Shown here piece after piece: positions 12,701-24,233 of a DNA stretch of 64,000 bases. The notes beneath the pieces were generated by a model, which worked only from the letters and a program-made list of their open reading frames with translations, ran no database searches and was not told the DNA's origin. The stretch is from Apricaphanius iberus. Lineage: Eukaryota > Chordata > Actinopteri > Cyprinodontiformes > Aphaniidae. The stretch's first letter is position 1. Each line of letters starts with the position of its first letter. A program made the translations under genes and the position numbers. Where the stretch lies: contig JAPXFQ010000899.1 of assembly GCA_028564705.1 (NCBI GenBank), positions 2,852,001 through 2,916,000 of the forward strand, given 5' to 3'.

Positions 12701-13919
12701 TTCAAACCATTCAAGCTTCTGTCCTCTTCAACCCAATGAAGTGTTTTAAACTGTTTTGACCAGCCAAAAACTGAGCATTTTGCGTGGTGCTTCAACATGG
12801 TGTTTCCTAATCTGAATGGTAACTATTGTTTAGTGCTGTACCTGTTGGCTGGAGACAGCGGTCTGAGGGGGTGGAGACAGTGATCTGAGGGGGTGTGGAT
12901 ATTCCGGCTTGTGACGTAGAAAGCTGGACAGATTTTGAACAGCTCAATCAGAGACTGAATGCAGGATATATTTTTAAAAAAACCTACCTCACTCAAAACA
13001 GCATGGATGTTTTTATTTTCAAATTGTAGACACACAACAACAACCCAAATCCTAGGAAAAGTGATTTTTTTTCATAATATAATAATCATTATATAAAATA
13101 CAATATTTTAAATGCTCATATATACATTCAGTTACATATTAAAACATCAGACCTAGCACACAAGTAAATGGTCTCTGTATGCAATTAGACTGCATTGGCT
13201 AAATTTAACTTATAATTTAAGAACCTTTTATTTGTATGAATAAATTAGCTTTTGTTGTGCTATATGTGTCCTTATTGAAAATGTGTTGTGCCTGTCTCAC
13301 TGATAATTTCCCTATTCATATGTATGTGTACGTGTGTAGAGAATGACTTTAGGCCAACATTGACACATAACTCTCTGTCCCAGAGAGCTTTACAGAGGGA
13401 CTGTTCTCATAGGACAGGGTGTGCCTGAAAATCTACTCCAGAGACATCTCCAACACAGAGGGACCTCCACTCTCCTGTCTATTCTTTGTTTAGGTCCCCA
13501 ACGGCAAGATGTTTTCAGGTCTGGGGTTTAAAACAGGAGCAGGAAATGGTTATGCAGTTCACACGCCACATCAGAAGAGTGCTTTAAAGGCCGAATAATG
13601 AAGTCAGACTTTCGTGCAAGACTTAAACTAAACAAAAATTGGCATTGGCTGAGATAAATTTTTAACGTGACTATGTGTCTTTAAACCAGTAAACATGCTA
13701 GTTTAAGCACGTCAAAGTGGAAGTGTAACTGCAAAACTAAAACATGAAGATTTGTCAGCAGCACACTAACTTTGTCATTGTATTTATTATTCAACTTCTG
13801 CATATAGTTCCAAGTTCCCTTCTGCATAAAGAAATCTGAAAAAAATACCCTTACAGTCTTTGTGTGCGGTGTACAAAATTCAACTGCTTTCAGTAAAAAA
13901 CTGGCCATTTAACTTTCTT
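12701..13919. other. Spacer without recognised gene
   Basis: Includes a small direct repeat (GGTCTGAGGGGGTG / GATCTGAGGGGGTG near 12860-12895). Nothing coding supported. Confidence 0.45.
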
Positions 13920-14168
13920 TGTATAGCATCAAATCACATTCAGTGTCATCTTATAGCACTTTATATAAACTGAAGCAAACAATATGCAGAAATAGTTAAT
14001 TCAATCTAATAATTTAGGAACATTTAAATCCAGTTACATACATTCCAAACCAGTTCTAATGACGAACTAATGCAATCAAGCTCAATTTCTTATGTCCATT
14101 GTTAAAGAAGGGTTTCTGAATAAGGCCCAACCGGTTGCACTGATTGTGCAGCAATCCCTCATTCTATC
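13920..14168. repeat. Interspersed repeat interrupted by hAT copy B
   Basis: The phrases TAGCATCAAATCACATTCAG, AGCACTTTATATAAA, AAGGGTTTCTGAATAAGGCC and CAGCAATCCCTC are ones I recognise as a dispersed fish repeat; its class is not clear. It breaks off where the hAT element begins. Confidence 0.4.
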
Positions 14169-14676
14169 CGGTATCGGCCCCGATACTGCCTAATGCACTG
14201 GTATCGGTATCGGTTAAACGTAACTGATACCATGAACCAATACTCAAAATGGGAAAGATCTGCAACAAATTCACCAAAAAAGATTCGTTTTTCACTTGAA
14301 ATTTTATTTTTGTGGTAATTTTATATTTTATTTTGTCTCAGTTATGTTTAGTTTGTAAAGTCTGGTGCCTTTAGTCTCTTCTAGAAAGGCACCAGAATTT
14401 ATAGTTTATTAATTCAACAATATTTGGCAAGTTTAAACAACAAGGGCCCAGGCGGGATTCGATCCCATCACTCCCAGGTGAAGGTCATGTGTGCTAACCA
14501 GTCAGCCAAAGGCATATCGCTGTGGCCAAGCAGGCAAGGCACATCATCTATCGGAGCCATAGTGACAGGACCTCCACACTGACACAAATAGTATCGGATC
14601 AGTATAGGGTATCGACAGATAAACAAAATCCATCCATCGGTATCCGGACTGAAAAAGTCGGATCGGTGCATCCCTA
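14169..14676. mobile_element. hAT MITE copy B, carrying a tRNA-like unit
   Basis: Starts CGGTATCGGCCCCGATACTG and shares GGTATCGGTTAAACGTAACTG and CCATGAACCAATAC with copies A, C and D. The right end, inverted, is TAGGGATGCACCGATCCGAC. Possible target duplication ATTCTATC / ATTCTAAG (6 of 8). It contains a perfect 12-bp hairpin (14361-14396) and the tRNA-like unit at 14441-14560. Confidence 0.65.
14441..14560 (-). mobile_element. tRNA-derived SINE-like unit, copy 1
   Basis: On the - strand it reads TTTGGCTGACTGGTTAGCAC (box A-like TGGCTGACTGG) and then GGGATCGAATCCCGCC (box B-like). Spacing and order match a tRNA-type Pol III promoter. The same unit recurs at 18185-18345. It lacks a paired acceptor stem, so it is not called a tRNA gene. 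Confidence 0.55.
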
Positions 14677-14954
14677 ATTCTAAGCTTGCATGTGGCAACA
14701 GTCAGAAGAAACAACTCCTCTCAGCAGAAAAAAAATCCATAAAATGTATATATATAGTCTCCAAACACCTCTGAACAAACACTGCTGCATATCAGAGTAC
14801 TGTCTTAGAAAAATAGATGGATGCAAACATAAAGTAAATGTCAGCAGAAGCTGTAGAGCATGCATAACAGAAAAAGCTGCACATGAAGGAGCAACTCTTA
14901 GCTAGTTTTGAACATTGTTTGAGATCACTAAGTTTCAACCTTCTCATTGGTTAT

Positions 14955-15240
14955 TTGGGGCTATGGTGGCTCAGGTGGTTGTTTGGTAACTGTCAGGTTG
15001 CGGGTTTGAATCAATGTTCCAATCATTTCAATTGTATGTCCTTGTGCAAGACACTTCATCTTCCTTGCCTACTGGTAATGGTCAAAGGGCCCAGTGGCCG
15101 GTAGCCTTGCTTCTGTTAATGTGCCCCAGGGTAACTGTCGCTACACTGTAGCTTACCACCATCAGAATGTGAATGTGTGGGTGAATGGAGGAATGACTGA
15201 ATGTAGTGTAGTGTGCTTTGACTTGAAATAGTGTTGTTGT
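14955..15240 (+). mobile_element. tRNA-derived SINE
   Basis: Head with box A-like TGGCTCAGGTGG and box B-like GGGTTTGAATC, then the body phrase CTTGTGCAAGACACTTC and GAATGTGAATGTGTGGGTGA, and the tail GTGCTTTGACTTG. These are the parts, in order, of a widespread fish SINE family. Confidence 0.65.
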
Positions 15241-15717
15241 TGTGTAGTATAAAAGTAGGCAATTTAGATATTTCAGGGGAAGCTAACATAATTTTGGAAT
15301 GTATGTTAAAAACTGATTTAGCAGGCTTACAAATAGATGCAAGTTTTTTTGGGCTTCCCCCCAACATATGGCTCTTTTTTCATTCCACCAGGCTCATTTG
15401 TAAGAGGGAGGAATAGATTTCTAAAGATTTTAGCCATTTTCTATGTAAGTGGGCACAACAAACAGCAAAAAAGATATGATGGATGATAAAAGAACCCCAA
15501 AAAATTAGATAAGAAAGGGGGAAACCTTAAAATGACAGCAAGTTCCTTTTATCTGTATAAAACTTCCACTGATGCTAAAGTGTATGGAAAAAGTGTCCCT
15601 CTGGGTTAATCCTGTCCTGCAAAAGCAAAGCAGGAGGATTACAGCGTTGAGAACATGCAGCAGAGGGAAAAGATAATGCTTCCTAATGGCCATCTACAGG
15701 CAAGAAACTATTTCAAG
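15241..15717. other. Spacer without recognised gene
   Basis: Nothing supported. Confidence 0.4.
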
Positions 15718-16065
15718 TAGGGATGCAACGATACCACTGTTTTCAAACCGATACGATACCGATACTTCGATTTACTTGCTGATACTGAGTACCACTACCG
15801 ATTCTTCTACCACACAAAAAAATGCAATGAATTGGAAGACAGGTTTTATTTTCTTCTCTGTTTGTAACAACAAATTTGGTGGATGAATTAGATAAAAATA
15901 AAATATTAATAAAAATGACCACGACACTAAAATTTTGAGTTAAAAATAAACATTTTCTGTGAAATTATTGCAGTTTCCACATTTTAAGTATTGATTCATG
16001 TTAGTGGTTAGCTTTAACTGTTACCTATACAGTATATAAGAATAATATCGGCCCGATAAAGATAA
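15718..16065. mobile_element. hAT MITE, same family, copy C (inverted)
   Basis: Left end TAGGGATGCAACGATACC followed by CCGATACGATACCGATAC. It runs in the opposite orientation to copy A (GCAATGAATTGGAAGACAGG corresponds to the inverted 11283-11302 region). The far end, ATCGGCCCGATAAAG, is degraded and the inverted terminus is missing. Confidence 0.65.
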
Positions 16066-17220
16066 TTTTAAGTATCACTTATATATCAGTTACTGAGATC
16101 TGAAAAAAGTCTGTTTTCAGGAAACAGTAAGGGGGGATGTGTCACTGAGTGCAGCAACAGTTTTGCCAACCATCCCATGCTTTAATCGACTGTTACCACA
16201 CACAGCTCAGGATAGCGGGCATTACTGGCTACTGTAAGGGGATTATATAGGCAGGCATGTGATCTGCACACTGCAGGGGAGCAGGAACGACAGGAAATGT
16301 AGTGCATCGAGAATCTCAAAATAGATTCAGCTGAGATTAGGCTGCATGTCTTTCACAATACCTGTTTATCCCTGTGAAAAGGCATCCAAATATATCTTAA
16401 CTGTAAAATCATTATTTTACATCAAGTATTAATAACTTTATATGGGTTTTAATTTTCTCAAATCCTTCGGCTGCTGAAATCATATTAAACTAGACTTATC
16501 TGGTGGAGTTCATGGAGTTCTAATTTTAATATTGAAGGGCTGAGATGGAGTAGATTTTCATGAAGACAAAATATTTGCAGATTATGAGGTAATGAACAAG
16601 GATGAGAAAAAAATCACAGAAGGAGATATTTGCACATAAAACCAGTCTTATATGACCCTAGTTCACACAGGACCCAGAGAACAGAAAAAAAACACATTTT
16701 CATCATAGAAATGTAATCGGCACACCTCAAGAATTTATGGTTGTTGTGTCAACACAGACCATCATACACCGTATTCCTTGCCAACAAAAGGTCTCCCAGT
16801 CGTTGGGGATTTCATAATAGTTGCCTTGGTAGCAATAGGTTTCAGCCACCTCTTTAGAGTGATGGACTTGAACTACAGTTGCTCTAGTTCAAAAACATTT
16901 AATTATGTTACGAAATAATGATTTTAATGCAGGGATTTGGTTACTGACCGTTCTTTAGTGCTTACACTAGTTTTCGCATCGTGTAAACCTTCTCATTGAT
17001 CTAAGTGAGCTCTGAGGTTCAAGCCATTTCCGGCTAACCATTCCTGCAGGACTGTAAGATTAAGGTGTTGCATGAACCTCCCACAGAAAAACATGTGTAG
17101 GTCTAGAACTTAAAAGTTCAGTCGGATGCCTGATAATTAAATTTGGTTAAATTTGGCTATGACACCCACTCCATACTTTGTAATGCTTAGAGTAGTTTGA
17201 CTTTTTATCCCCCCCCACAA
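16066..17220. other. Spacer without recognised gene
   Basis: Nothing supported. Confidence 0.4.
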
Positions 17221-18055
17221 GCGTTGGGCACCGAGAACCGGTTCCAAATAGGAACCGGTTCTTAACATCCGGTTCCGGAACCGTTAAGAAGATCCTTGAA
17301 TTTTGGTTATTTTTTTCAGTTCCTAAATGCCCGCAATGTGAGCAAACTAACTAGTGCCAGCCTCGCACTAGTTTGTTTCTGGGGTTTGTATTAGGTATTA
17401 CTCTGCCCAGCGAGCCCTGCGAAATGTCACTTGTCTGAACCATAGACTCTGAACAACATGGAGCATAGACGCTCCTCGGAAGACTGGCTTCATTTTAATT
17501 TACAAAAGGATGGAGTTGCAAAGTGCAACACCTGTAATAAACGTATTAGCGCTAACGGAGGATGTACAACAAACATGACAAAACACCTACGGCAGCTGCG
17601 TGTTATAGTGTGCTAACGAGTGTACTGCACTGCTGCTGCTGCTGCGTTAACTGGCCAGAGACCCAGGCCAGCAAATAAACAAACCCCATTCACCATGGCA
17701 GCAAGGGGAAAGCTGTCCCTAAGTGCCACAGAAAAGTAACGGCTTAGTAAAAAAGGCTGCAAACCCGTTAGCAATGTAGAGCCGCCCACATTTAGGTAAT
17801 GTCTAGTAAATAACAACTTTAAGCTAAATAACTTAGCTGGTAACTACTTTATCTTGCCCTGACTTAAGTTACAGTAACAGTTCAGGTTTAACTGCATTGA
17901 CAGATTGACAAAACAAATAAAAATGGCCTGTGTAAAGGCTTTTTCAAAGGCTTTTTTTTCCTCTCCTACACCTCAAAGAATCAGAATTGAGAACCGTGTA
18001 GAACAGGTATCGATAGTGAGAATCGGAATGGTTAAAATGCAGATGATGCCCAACC
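17221..18055 (+). mobile_element. hAT transposon remnant with BED-finger exon
   Basis: Left end GCGTTGGGCACCGAGAACC followed by repeated GGTTCC/GGAACC palindromes. The right end, inverted, reads GGGTTGGGCATCATCTGC with CGATTCTCACTATCGATACC inside. About 0.83 kb, so most of the transposase is gone; only the N-terminal BED finger region is left. Confidence 0.7.
17458..17616 (+). pseudogene. BED zinc finger fragment of hAT transposase
   Basis: 52-codon frame beginning MEHRRSSEDWLHFNLQKDG and continuing VAKCNTCNKRIS, then NMTKHLR. The Cx2C pair and the first His of the BED finger (DNA-binding domain of hAT transposases and ZBED proteins) are present. The second His is not in the expected place (RQLRV) and a stop follows at once. 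A further short frame MAARGKLSLSATEK begins at about 17695. Confidence 0.7.
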
Positions 18056-18107
18056 CTACCCCGCACACACAGCTTTTTCTGCAGTGGAAGATTTCACGTT
18101 TTTTAGG

Positions 18108-18690
18108 GTATGTCTCTGTCAGCTTTGCACAACTACAGACCGAAAGTGAGCATCTGTGAGCATTGATTTTCAAGTCTTTCCAATGCGGCAAGGCACACAA
18201 CGAGGGCACAGGCAGGATTCGATCCCCAGACTCCCTTGTGAGACTCGTGCACACTAACCAGTCAGCCAAAGAGATATCCCAGAAGCCAAAAAGCCGGGGC
18301 ACATGATCTATCTGAGGTATAGTGACAGATCCCCACAGTGTCACACCAAAAATGCACAAATGGATTGAACTCTTTCAAGATAGCTCTAAGTGTATGTTTA
18401 GGACTGTTGTCCTGCTAGAAGAGGAACTTATGTGCCAATTTCAAGTCTTTCGCAGCCAAACCTCTTTCTCTATGATATTCCAGTATATGGCTCTATCAAT
18501 CCTCCTATCAAGTCCAAACAGCTTTCCTGGTCCCTGCTTAAGAAAAGTATCTTACAGTAATGTATTGCATGTAGACCTAAAATTTGCATTTTTACCAACC
18601 GGACGAAAACACCTCTTTTCCCTGCATGGCTTGTGGCAACTCATAAACAGAATTACTCATGATTTCTATGATAAATGTTTTTCCTCATAC
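18108..18690 (-). mobile_element. Decayed Tc1 element, - strand coding, with SINE insert
   Basis: Parallels the 2300-2900 part of the larger Tc1: GGTATGTCTCTGTCAGCTTTGC, GTTTAGGACTGTTGTCCTGC, TTTCAAGTCTTTCGCAGCC, CATGGCTTGTGGCAACTC. The tRNA-like unit (18185-18345) splits it. Stops and indels throughout. Confidence 0.65.
18185..18345 (-). mobile_element. tRNA-derived SINE-like unit, copy 2
   Basis: Shares GGCAGGATTCGATCCC, CACACTAACCAGTCAGCC and GGCACATGATCTATCTGAG with copy 1 at 14441-14600, in the same order. On the - strand it carries box A- and box B-like sequences. Here it lies in a Tc1 remnant, whereas copy 1 lies in a hAT MITE. Confidence 0.55.
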
Positions 18691-19225
18691 CAGCAAAAAA
18701 ACGGGAAAATCCTGGACGACACACTGTTAGAAGCAGAAAAAGACCTGAGACTAGTGCAGGAGTTTACTTTACAGCAGCACAACAAAACTTAACTTAGTTT
18801 AGGCAACAATAAAAGAGCTTAGATCAAAGCATGTGTTGTAATAGGCATTTCCATGTCTAATTCTAAATCCCACTAGCAAAATTTGAATACAGATGTTGAA
18901 AGTCTGAATCTATTCTGACTCTGTCTCGGGTATTTTGGTCAAAAAAGAGGGGAGAATCCCAGCCCTGGATGTGCAAAGCCCGTTGAGACATTCCAAAAGC
19001 ATTGCACTTGTATGATTAGCAAAAGTTTTTTGTGCAATTTGCAGTTACAGAAGTCCAATGTATGTAACAATGTAGGCCACACTTGTTAGATTTTTATTTG
19101 TTAAAAACCGCTTCCCTGTAGGTCTACATGCAACAACATTGTGTCGGTATGTGATATAAATTCAAATAAAACACATTGAGGCTTGCATTTGAAATGCGAC
19201 AAAATGCGAAATAGTTCAGTGCATA
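18691..19225 (+). mobile_element. Second, oppositely oriented Tc1 remnant
   Basis: + strand remnant of a transposase middle part (LLEAEKDLRLVQEFTLQQHN, 18727-18786) abuts the - strand Tc1 piece. A decayed terminal repeat (ACATTGAGGCTTGCATTTG...TGCGACAAAATGCG) ends near 19225. Confidence 0.5.
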
Positions 19226-21681
19226 CGTGCAGTAACTGTGCAAAACGTGGTAATGCAGCCATTAAATGTGAATGCCACCAATGTGCACACTGTACAAGGC
19301 AAGTATGAAGAGCAAACATTTAAGTTTGGCTGACTCAGCAGTATAAGTTGCCAGTGCTAAATGAAAAGCTTAATTCCTTCAGATCCATCCAGAAGCTTTG
19401 TAATGATTTAGAGTGTAATGCCTTTCTTTTCACTTCTCAGTCTTTAAAAAAAAAGACCGTAAAAGGAGATTTATGGTTGTAAGATTTCCCTTTCAGTTCT
19501 TTGTTTAACTGAGCGAGCCTCAAACAAAGACTTTTACTGTACGACAGTTGAAGGGGATGTCGAAAGACAGGGAGAGGGTGGAACACTGAAAAGAGTAGAT
19601 TCTGATTGCCTTCGTGCAGTACAGTATCGTATGACTTCCAAAACAGGAGTGTGGGCAAAGGAGCAGGGAAAGGAGGGGTTTGGAGAGGTGGTAAGAAGGG
19701 TGTGTTGATCTCAGCAAATCAGAGTCCCTACTTGTCCAGGCCGGTTTATGCTGCCTCTGCCTTGAATGTTCCCTGCAAATGTCCTGTGGGAAGATTGTGT
19801 TCTGGCTTGCGCTTTTAGTCTATGGGTTTCCTGTTCTTTCAGACACTCAAGTCTCACTTTTTTATTTGGCAACTCTTACATCATCCGCTGGTGAACATTT
19901 CGATAAAAGATCATGTATCTCAAATCTATAGGTAAGGTCAACCACTTTTCTAGATCGATCTAGGGTTCACTTTAAACACAAGCAACAACAACAAAAAATA
20001 GTAGTTTAGATATTTTTCTGGGTGCTTGACAAGAATTGCTTAACCGATCCAATTTGACTGCCCAATGATTTTGCATAACCTTCAATGCACTAGGTGTGGC
20101 AGGACCACTGCAAAAAACTGGACTGACTGGACAGAAACCTATTAAGAGATCTGGGTTATCTCTTGAGCAAAATATGGATTAGATGACTAAACAACTGAAG
20201 CAAGCATTCAAGTAATGTATGTTGCAGAATGTGAGTGGTAGATGGCATTTTGATCAACTACCATAGATGGATATCTAGGTTGTAGCAGCAGGTAGATTTT
20301 TATTTGGTCCAAGTAAAATGAAGCCTACTTTTTTCATTTCTCATTAACACAGCTTCCTTTGAAGTCGAATTAAAATCACAATAAGACATATTTGGATTTG
20401 CTTAACAATAAAATTAGTCACATCATACTATTAAGAAATGCTACTTTGAATATCAAGCAGGGGTCTCGCTTATAAAGTTTGATTACACATTAAATGGGCA
20501 CTGAAAACTGCGTAAGTCAGTTTCTATGCCAAGCTTGGGATTTATTGAAAAAATGTTTTACAAAAAAGTGTCACAACTTTAAGCACACTAATGACCCTAC
20601 TCACACACATCTTGCAATGTCAGCGCAGCTGGAGAGATGGAAAAATATTGTGGCATTACTGTAATGAGTAGAAATATAAATACTGCAGCGGCACTCCTGC
20701 ATATCCCATCACAATAGAGGTTCTCGTTGAAGATTATGCCACTGTTAGCACTAGCATCTGAATGGGCAGAGACGATGTAGATTCCCTAGAGCAGTCCTAT
20801 TAGATCTATGTATTGAACTACCAATTAGATCTACCAACCAACTAGAACCATGCATACCATCCCTCCACTACAGCACAATCTTGCTGTGGCACACCATCTC
20901 AAACTTTTCCTCCACGCTGCACTATTAACGCTGTCTCATTTCCTGCTATGTTTCTTTGTGACACCCAAATAATAATTCACCGAGATGATAATTTTTAAAA
21001 GTAGACTTAAAATGCACCTTTTCTGTCAGGCTTAAAATACATAGGAGTGCTGAAACTTATTATGTTCTGATGTAATATAGTTTTTGTTTCAATTTACATT
21101 TACACCAATTTTTTTGTTACAACTAGAAGTAATCATATAACTCAGACTTAGATTTATTTAAAATGTATAAACTTATAACTTACAATATGTGTTTTAAAAA
21201 GCTATTTGTTTCTTTTAACATGAAATTAACACATAATCATATGTGCTTTAGTGGCCAGCTATGAATGAAACTGAGTAATTAGGAATATTACCGGATGCTG
21301 CTTAATTCACAATCAGTTACTGTGTGCGAAACTTTCTTTTCCAGTTAAAATACAGGCTGCATATATTATCAAATTACCTCAAAATTAAAATGTTAACGTA
21401 CAAGCTATGAACGATTTTCCCTAGTATTACAACTAATAAATCTTGTCAATCTAATTCAAAGTCTCCTTTACTCCAAATGGCCAACAATGGGGCACCATAA
21501 GTAGCTGCATGTGCCAGGCCCTGGTAGAGTCTGGTGGCAACCCCACTCTGTCCATTGTGTTTTTTAATGTGTGACTAAAATCAAATGAGGAAGAGCAGCA
21601 TGTAAAAAACAGTTGGTGAATGAGCCCGTCAGTGTGCCACGAAAGTATGGAGAAACGTGAAAAAAAACAAAAAAAAAAATA
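19226..21681. other. Spacer without recognised gene
   Basis: A+T-rich. No family likeness in any open frame; no repeat boundary recognised. Confidence 0.4.
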
Positions 21682-21915
21682 GGGATGCTCTGATACGATA
21701 CTGGTATCAGGTATCAGCCCCAATACTGTCTAATATACATGTATCGGTATTGGTTAAAGTTAAATGACACCATGAAGCGAAACTAAAAATGTGGTAAATC
21801 TGCAATAAATTAACCAAAATTGTTTTGATTTTTTCACTTTAAATTTTTGTTTTATGGTGGTTTTATATTTTACATCTGTTACTTTGTCTTAGTTATGTTT
21901 AGTTAGTAAAGTCTG
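21682..21915. mobile_element. hAT MITE, same family, copy D (truncated)
   Basis: Left end TAGGGATGCTCTGATACG, then GTATCAGGTATCAGCCCC, GTATCGGTATTGGTTAAAG, CACCATGAAGCGAAAC and TTAGTTATGTTTAGTTAG, collinear with copy B up to TAAAGTCTGG. The right end is absent. Confidence 0.6.
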
Positions 21916-23214
21916 GAATGGAGCTCTATGCAGCACAAAGAAAAAGAACATCCAGCAGATTGTTTTCCTCTCTGCATTGATCCACCTCTGCCTCGTGGTG
22001 GTTATTTATTCAGATCCACACAGTGACACAAACCTTCACATATGTACAGCTAACACAACACAGCGATACATAGACATGATCAATGCGGTGCTTGTGGATT
22101 TTTCTGCTTTGACAATGCAGCAGGGAGAAGGTCTCGGCCCTTCTGGGAAGTGTTTTCAACAAAACTTGTTTATTATGCCGCTTTGACCTCTAGTAGGTAA
22201 CTGACTGTGCCTACTGCAGAGACAGCAAGCAACGAGATCCAGTTACAAACCCTCTGAAGAGGTGGAGAAATTATTTCTGTTTGCTGCAATCCTTCATTTC
22301 TATCTGTTAACAAGAGAGTGAGTTGATTGAAAAACTCAAAAAAGCAATGACATAATGTGAGCAATTCAGTGCTTACAGCCACTATCTACAGATTAATAAC
22401 CAACTGGATGAAACATTTCAGGTTAAATACATCACTTATATGTACAAAAACTAAAGGGAGACCATAGATTTTGTAACACAGCTTTGAAACACAAGGTGCA
22501 ACACAAAATCTTCTCCTAAATAAATCCCCTTATGTTAAAGTACAGGATGACTTAAACTTTAGCTTTTTCCAAATGGAAAAGAGGATCCATAATGATGCAC
22601 AGCCATCTAAAGCTAGGTTCCAAAAAGTTTGCCTTTCAGCTAAAAAACATAAAAACATAGCGGAATTCTAAATGCCAAAGTAATGCAATAAAATCCAGTT
22701 ACACATTACAAATTTAGGTTTTCTGCTCTCACTAAAGGAAAACCACAGTTTCTTCACTTCAGTGCCTTCTATAAGTGTTCATTCTCATTGTACTTTATCA
22801 TATTTTCTCACATTACAGTCACCTACTGATCTATGATATATTTTATATGAAATGTATCTAATAGGCTAACATAACATTGCATTTAATTTACAATTAAAAA
22901 GCGTGACCTATTGAGTTATAATGTAACTAAAAAGAGGGGTTCGGAACATCTATTGGGTGTATTCCTAGGTCTTAATTAAGTTTTCTCTATAAAGTTCTAA
23001 CAAGCTTGTCAGACCTTCACAGGAAAATGAATACTGAGATCAAACAAAAAACACAGGTGACGTTGTACTAACTAGGTGAACTTTGAAGTAAATCAACCGC
23101 ACTATTTTTTTTTTTTTAGAGGAGTATCAGGGCTAATTACAAATACTTGTCACACATTACAAAGTTTTGTTTAAAAAATGCTTGAGAAGCCTATTATACA
23201 TTAACTTCTTGATA
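21916..23214. other. Spacer without recognised gene
   Basis: Nothing supported. Confidence 0.4.
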
Positions 23215-23385
23215 CCTCTTGAACATGTTGCAGGGATCAAAGGAACAACACTAGGCTGGTTTAAAGCTTATTTGTCCAACAGAAACCAGTTTATTCGTGT
23301 AAATCATAAATCTTCTTCACACTCAAGGGTTACTTATGGAGTACCACATGGTTCTGTGCTTGGATCAATTGTTTTTTTACTGTTA
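23215..23385 (+). mobile_element. LINE reverse-transcriptase fragment
   Basis: Encodes GIKGTTLGWFKAYLSNRNQF then VTYGVPHGSVLGSIVFLL, the L2/Rex-type core segment with PQGSVLGP changed to PHGSVLGS. 5' and 3' parts are missing. Confidence 0.75.
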
Positions 23386-23989
23386 AGAGTTTGTGGTTTT
23401 ATCTGTTTAATTGTCTTTAGCCACTTTCAAACACATGATAAACTGTAATTTTCTGGACTTCGTCTTTTTTGCTTTCAAGCATAAAATAAAACTTCCGTTC
23501 CCTGTCTAGCTAACTTCTACCGGTTTATTATCACCCGATGCCCTAGAAACAAGACATGTCATGGTAGGGTGTTGTAGGTCGAGTTCCGGACAGGCTGGAG
23601 GTGGGTGGGTATAGGGAAAGCTGCGATTGCACACATTGCCTCACACTCCTTCTCTTTTACTTCTATTTTCAGTTCAGCTTCTTCATCAATGTCTCTTACG
23701 TGCATCCATTTGTGCAGAATTGCAAACATCATAAAGACAAGCACTATGAGGAGTTCGGCTTATTCGGCCATCTTTGCTAAAAGGACTTTGTTTGGGGAAC
23801 TGACATATGTATGCCCAACGCCCTATGTTGATGTCATTACAGATTTATACTCCCCTCCCCAGATATTTATCGTGATCCATTCCAGTACTTTTTTTTCCAG
23901 TGCGAAAGAAGCCTAAGAGACAATGTTCCGATAAAAGGTGATGTATTTGAAAAGACAACTACAGTTAAAGACTGATTAGAATTGCCTGC
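23386..23989. other. Unassigned sequence with a - strand frame
   Basis: A - strand frame of about 60 codons (23559-23744) encodes FMMFAILHKWMHVRDIDEEAELK. Upstream in the same frame is ATGGCCGAATAAGCC, an interrupted start. It may be a transposon-derived fragment; I do not recognise it. Confidence 0.3.
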
Positions 23990-24233
23990 AAATGTTCCAG
24001 AATGTCAAACTAAAAATGGCTCTCGATTGTCTTCCTGCTGTCCCCCCCCCCCTCTCTAGTAAGTTCCACCAGTGGTCCTATGAGAGCTTTGCAACTGTCC
24101 ATCAAAACTGGGTGAAGCTATACTCCGTAAACCTCACAGCTGCAGCTCATCAAGCTTATCACTGGCTGTATATAAGGAGCTGGCTATCAGATCTTCAGCA
24201 CCTGAGTCTTGGCCTTCCATGGTACCTCTAGAC

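Noticed and set aside
14441..14560. A functional tRNA gene
   Set aside because: Box A- and B-like sequences are present but a paired acceptor stem and anticodon arm were not found; treated as SINE-like.
18322..18792. 156-codon + strand frame
   Set aside because: Runs across an antisense Tc1 piece into a sense Tc1 piece; transposon debris, not a gene.
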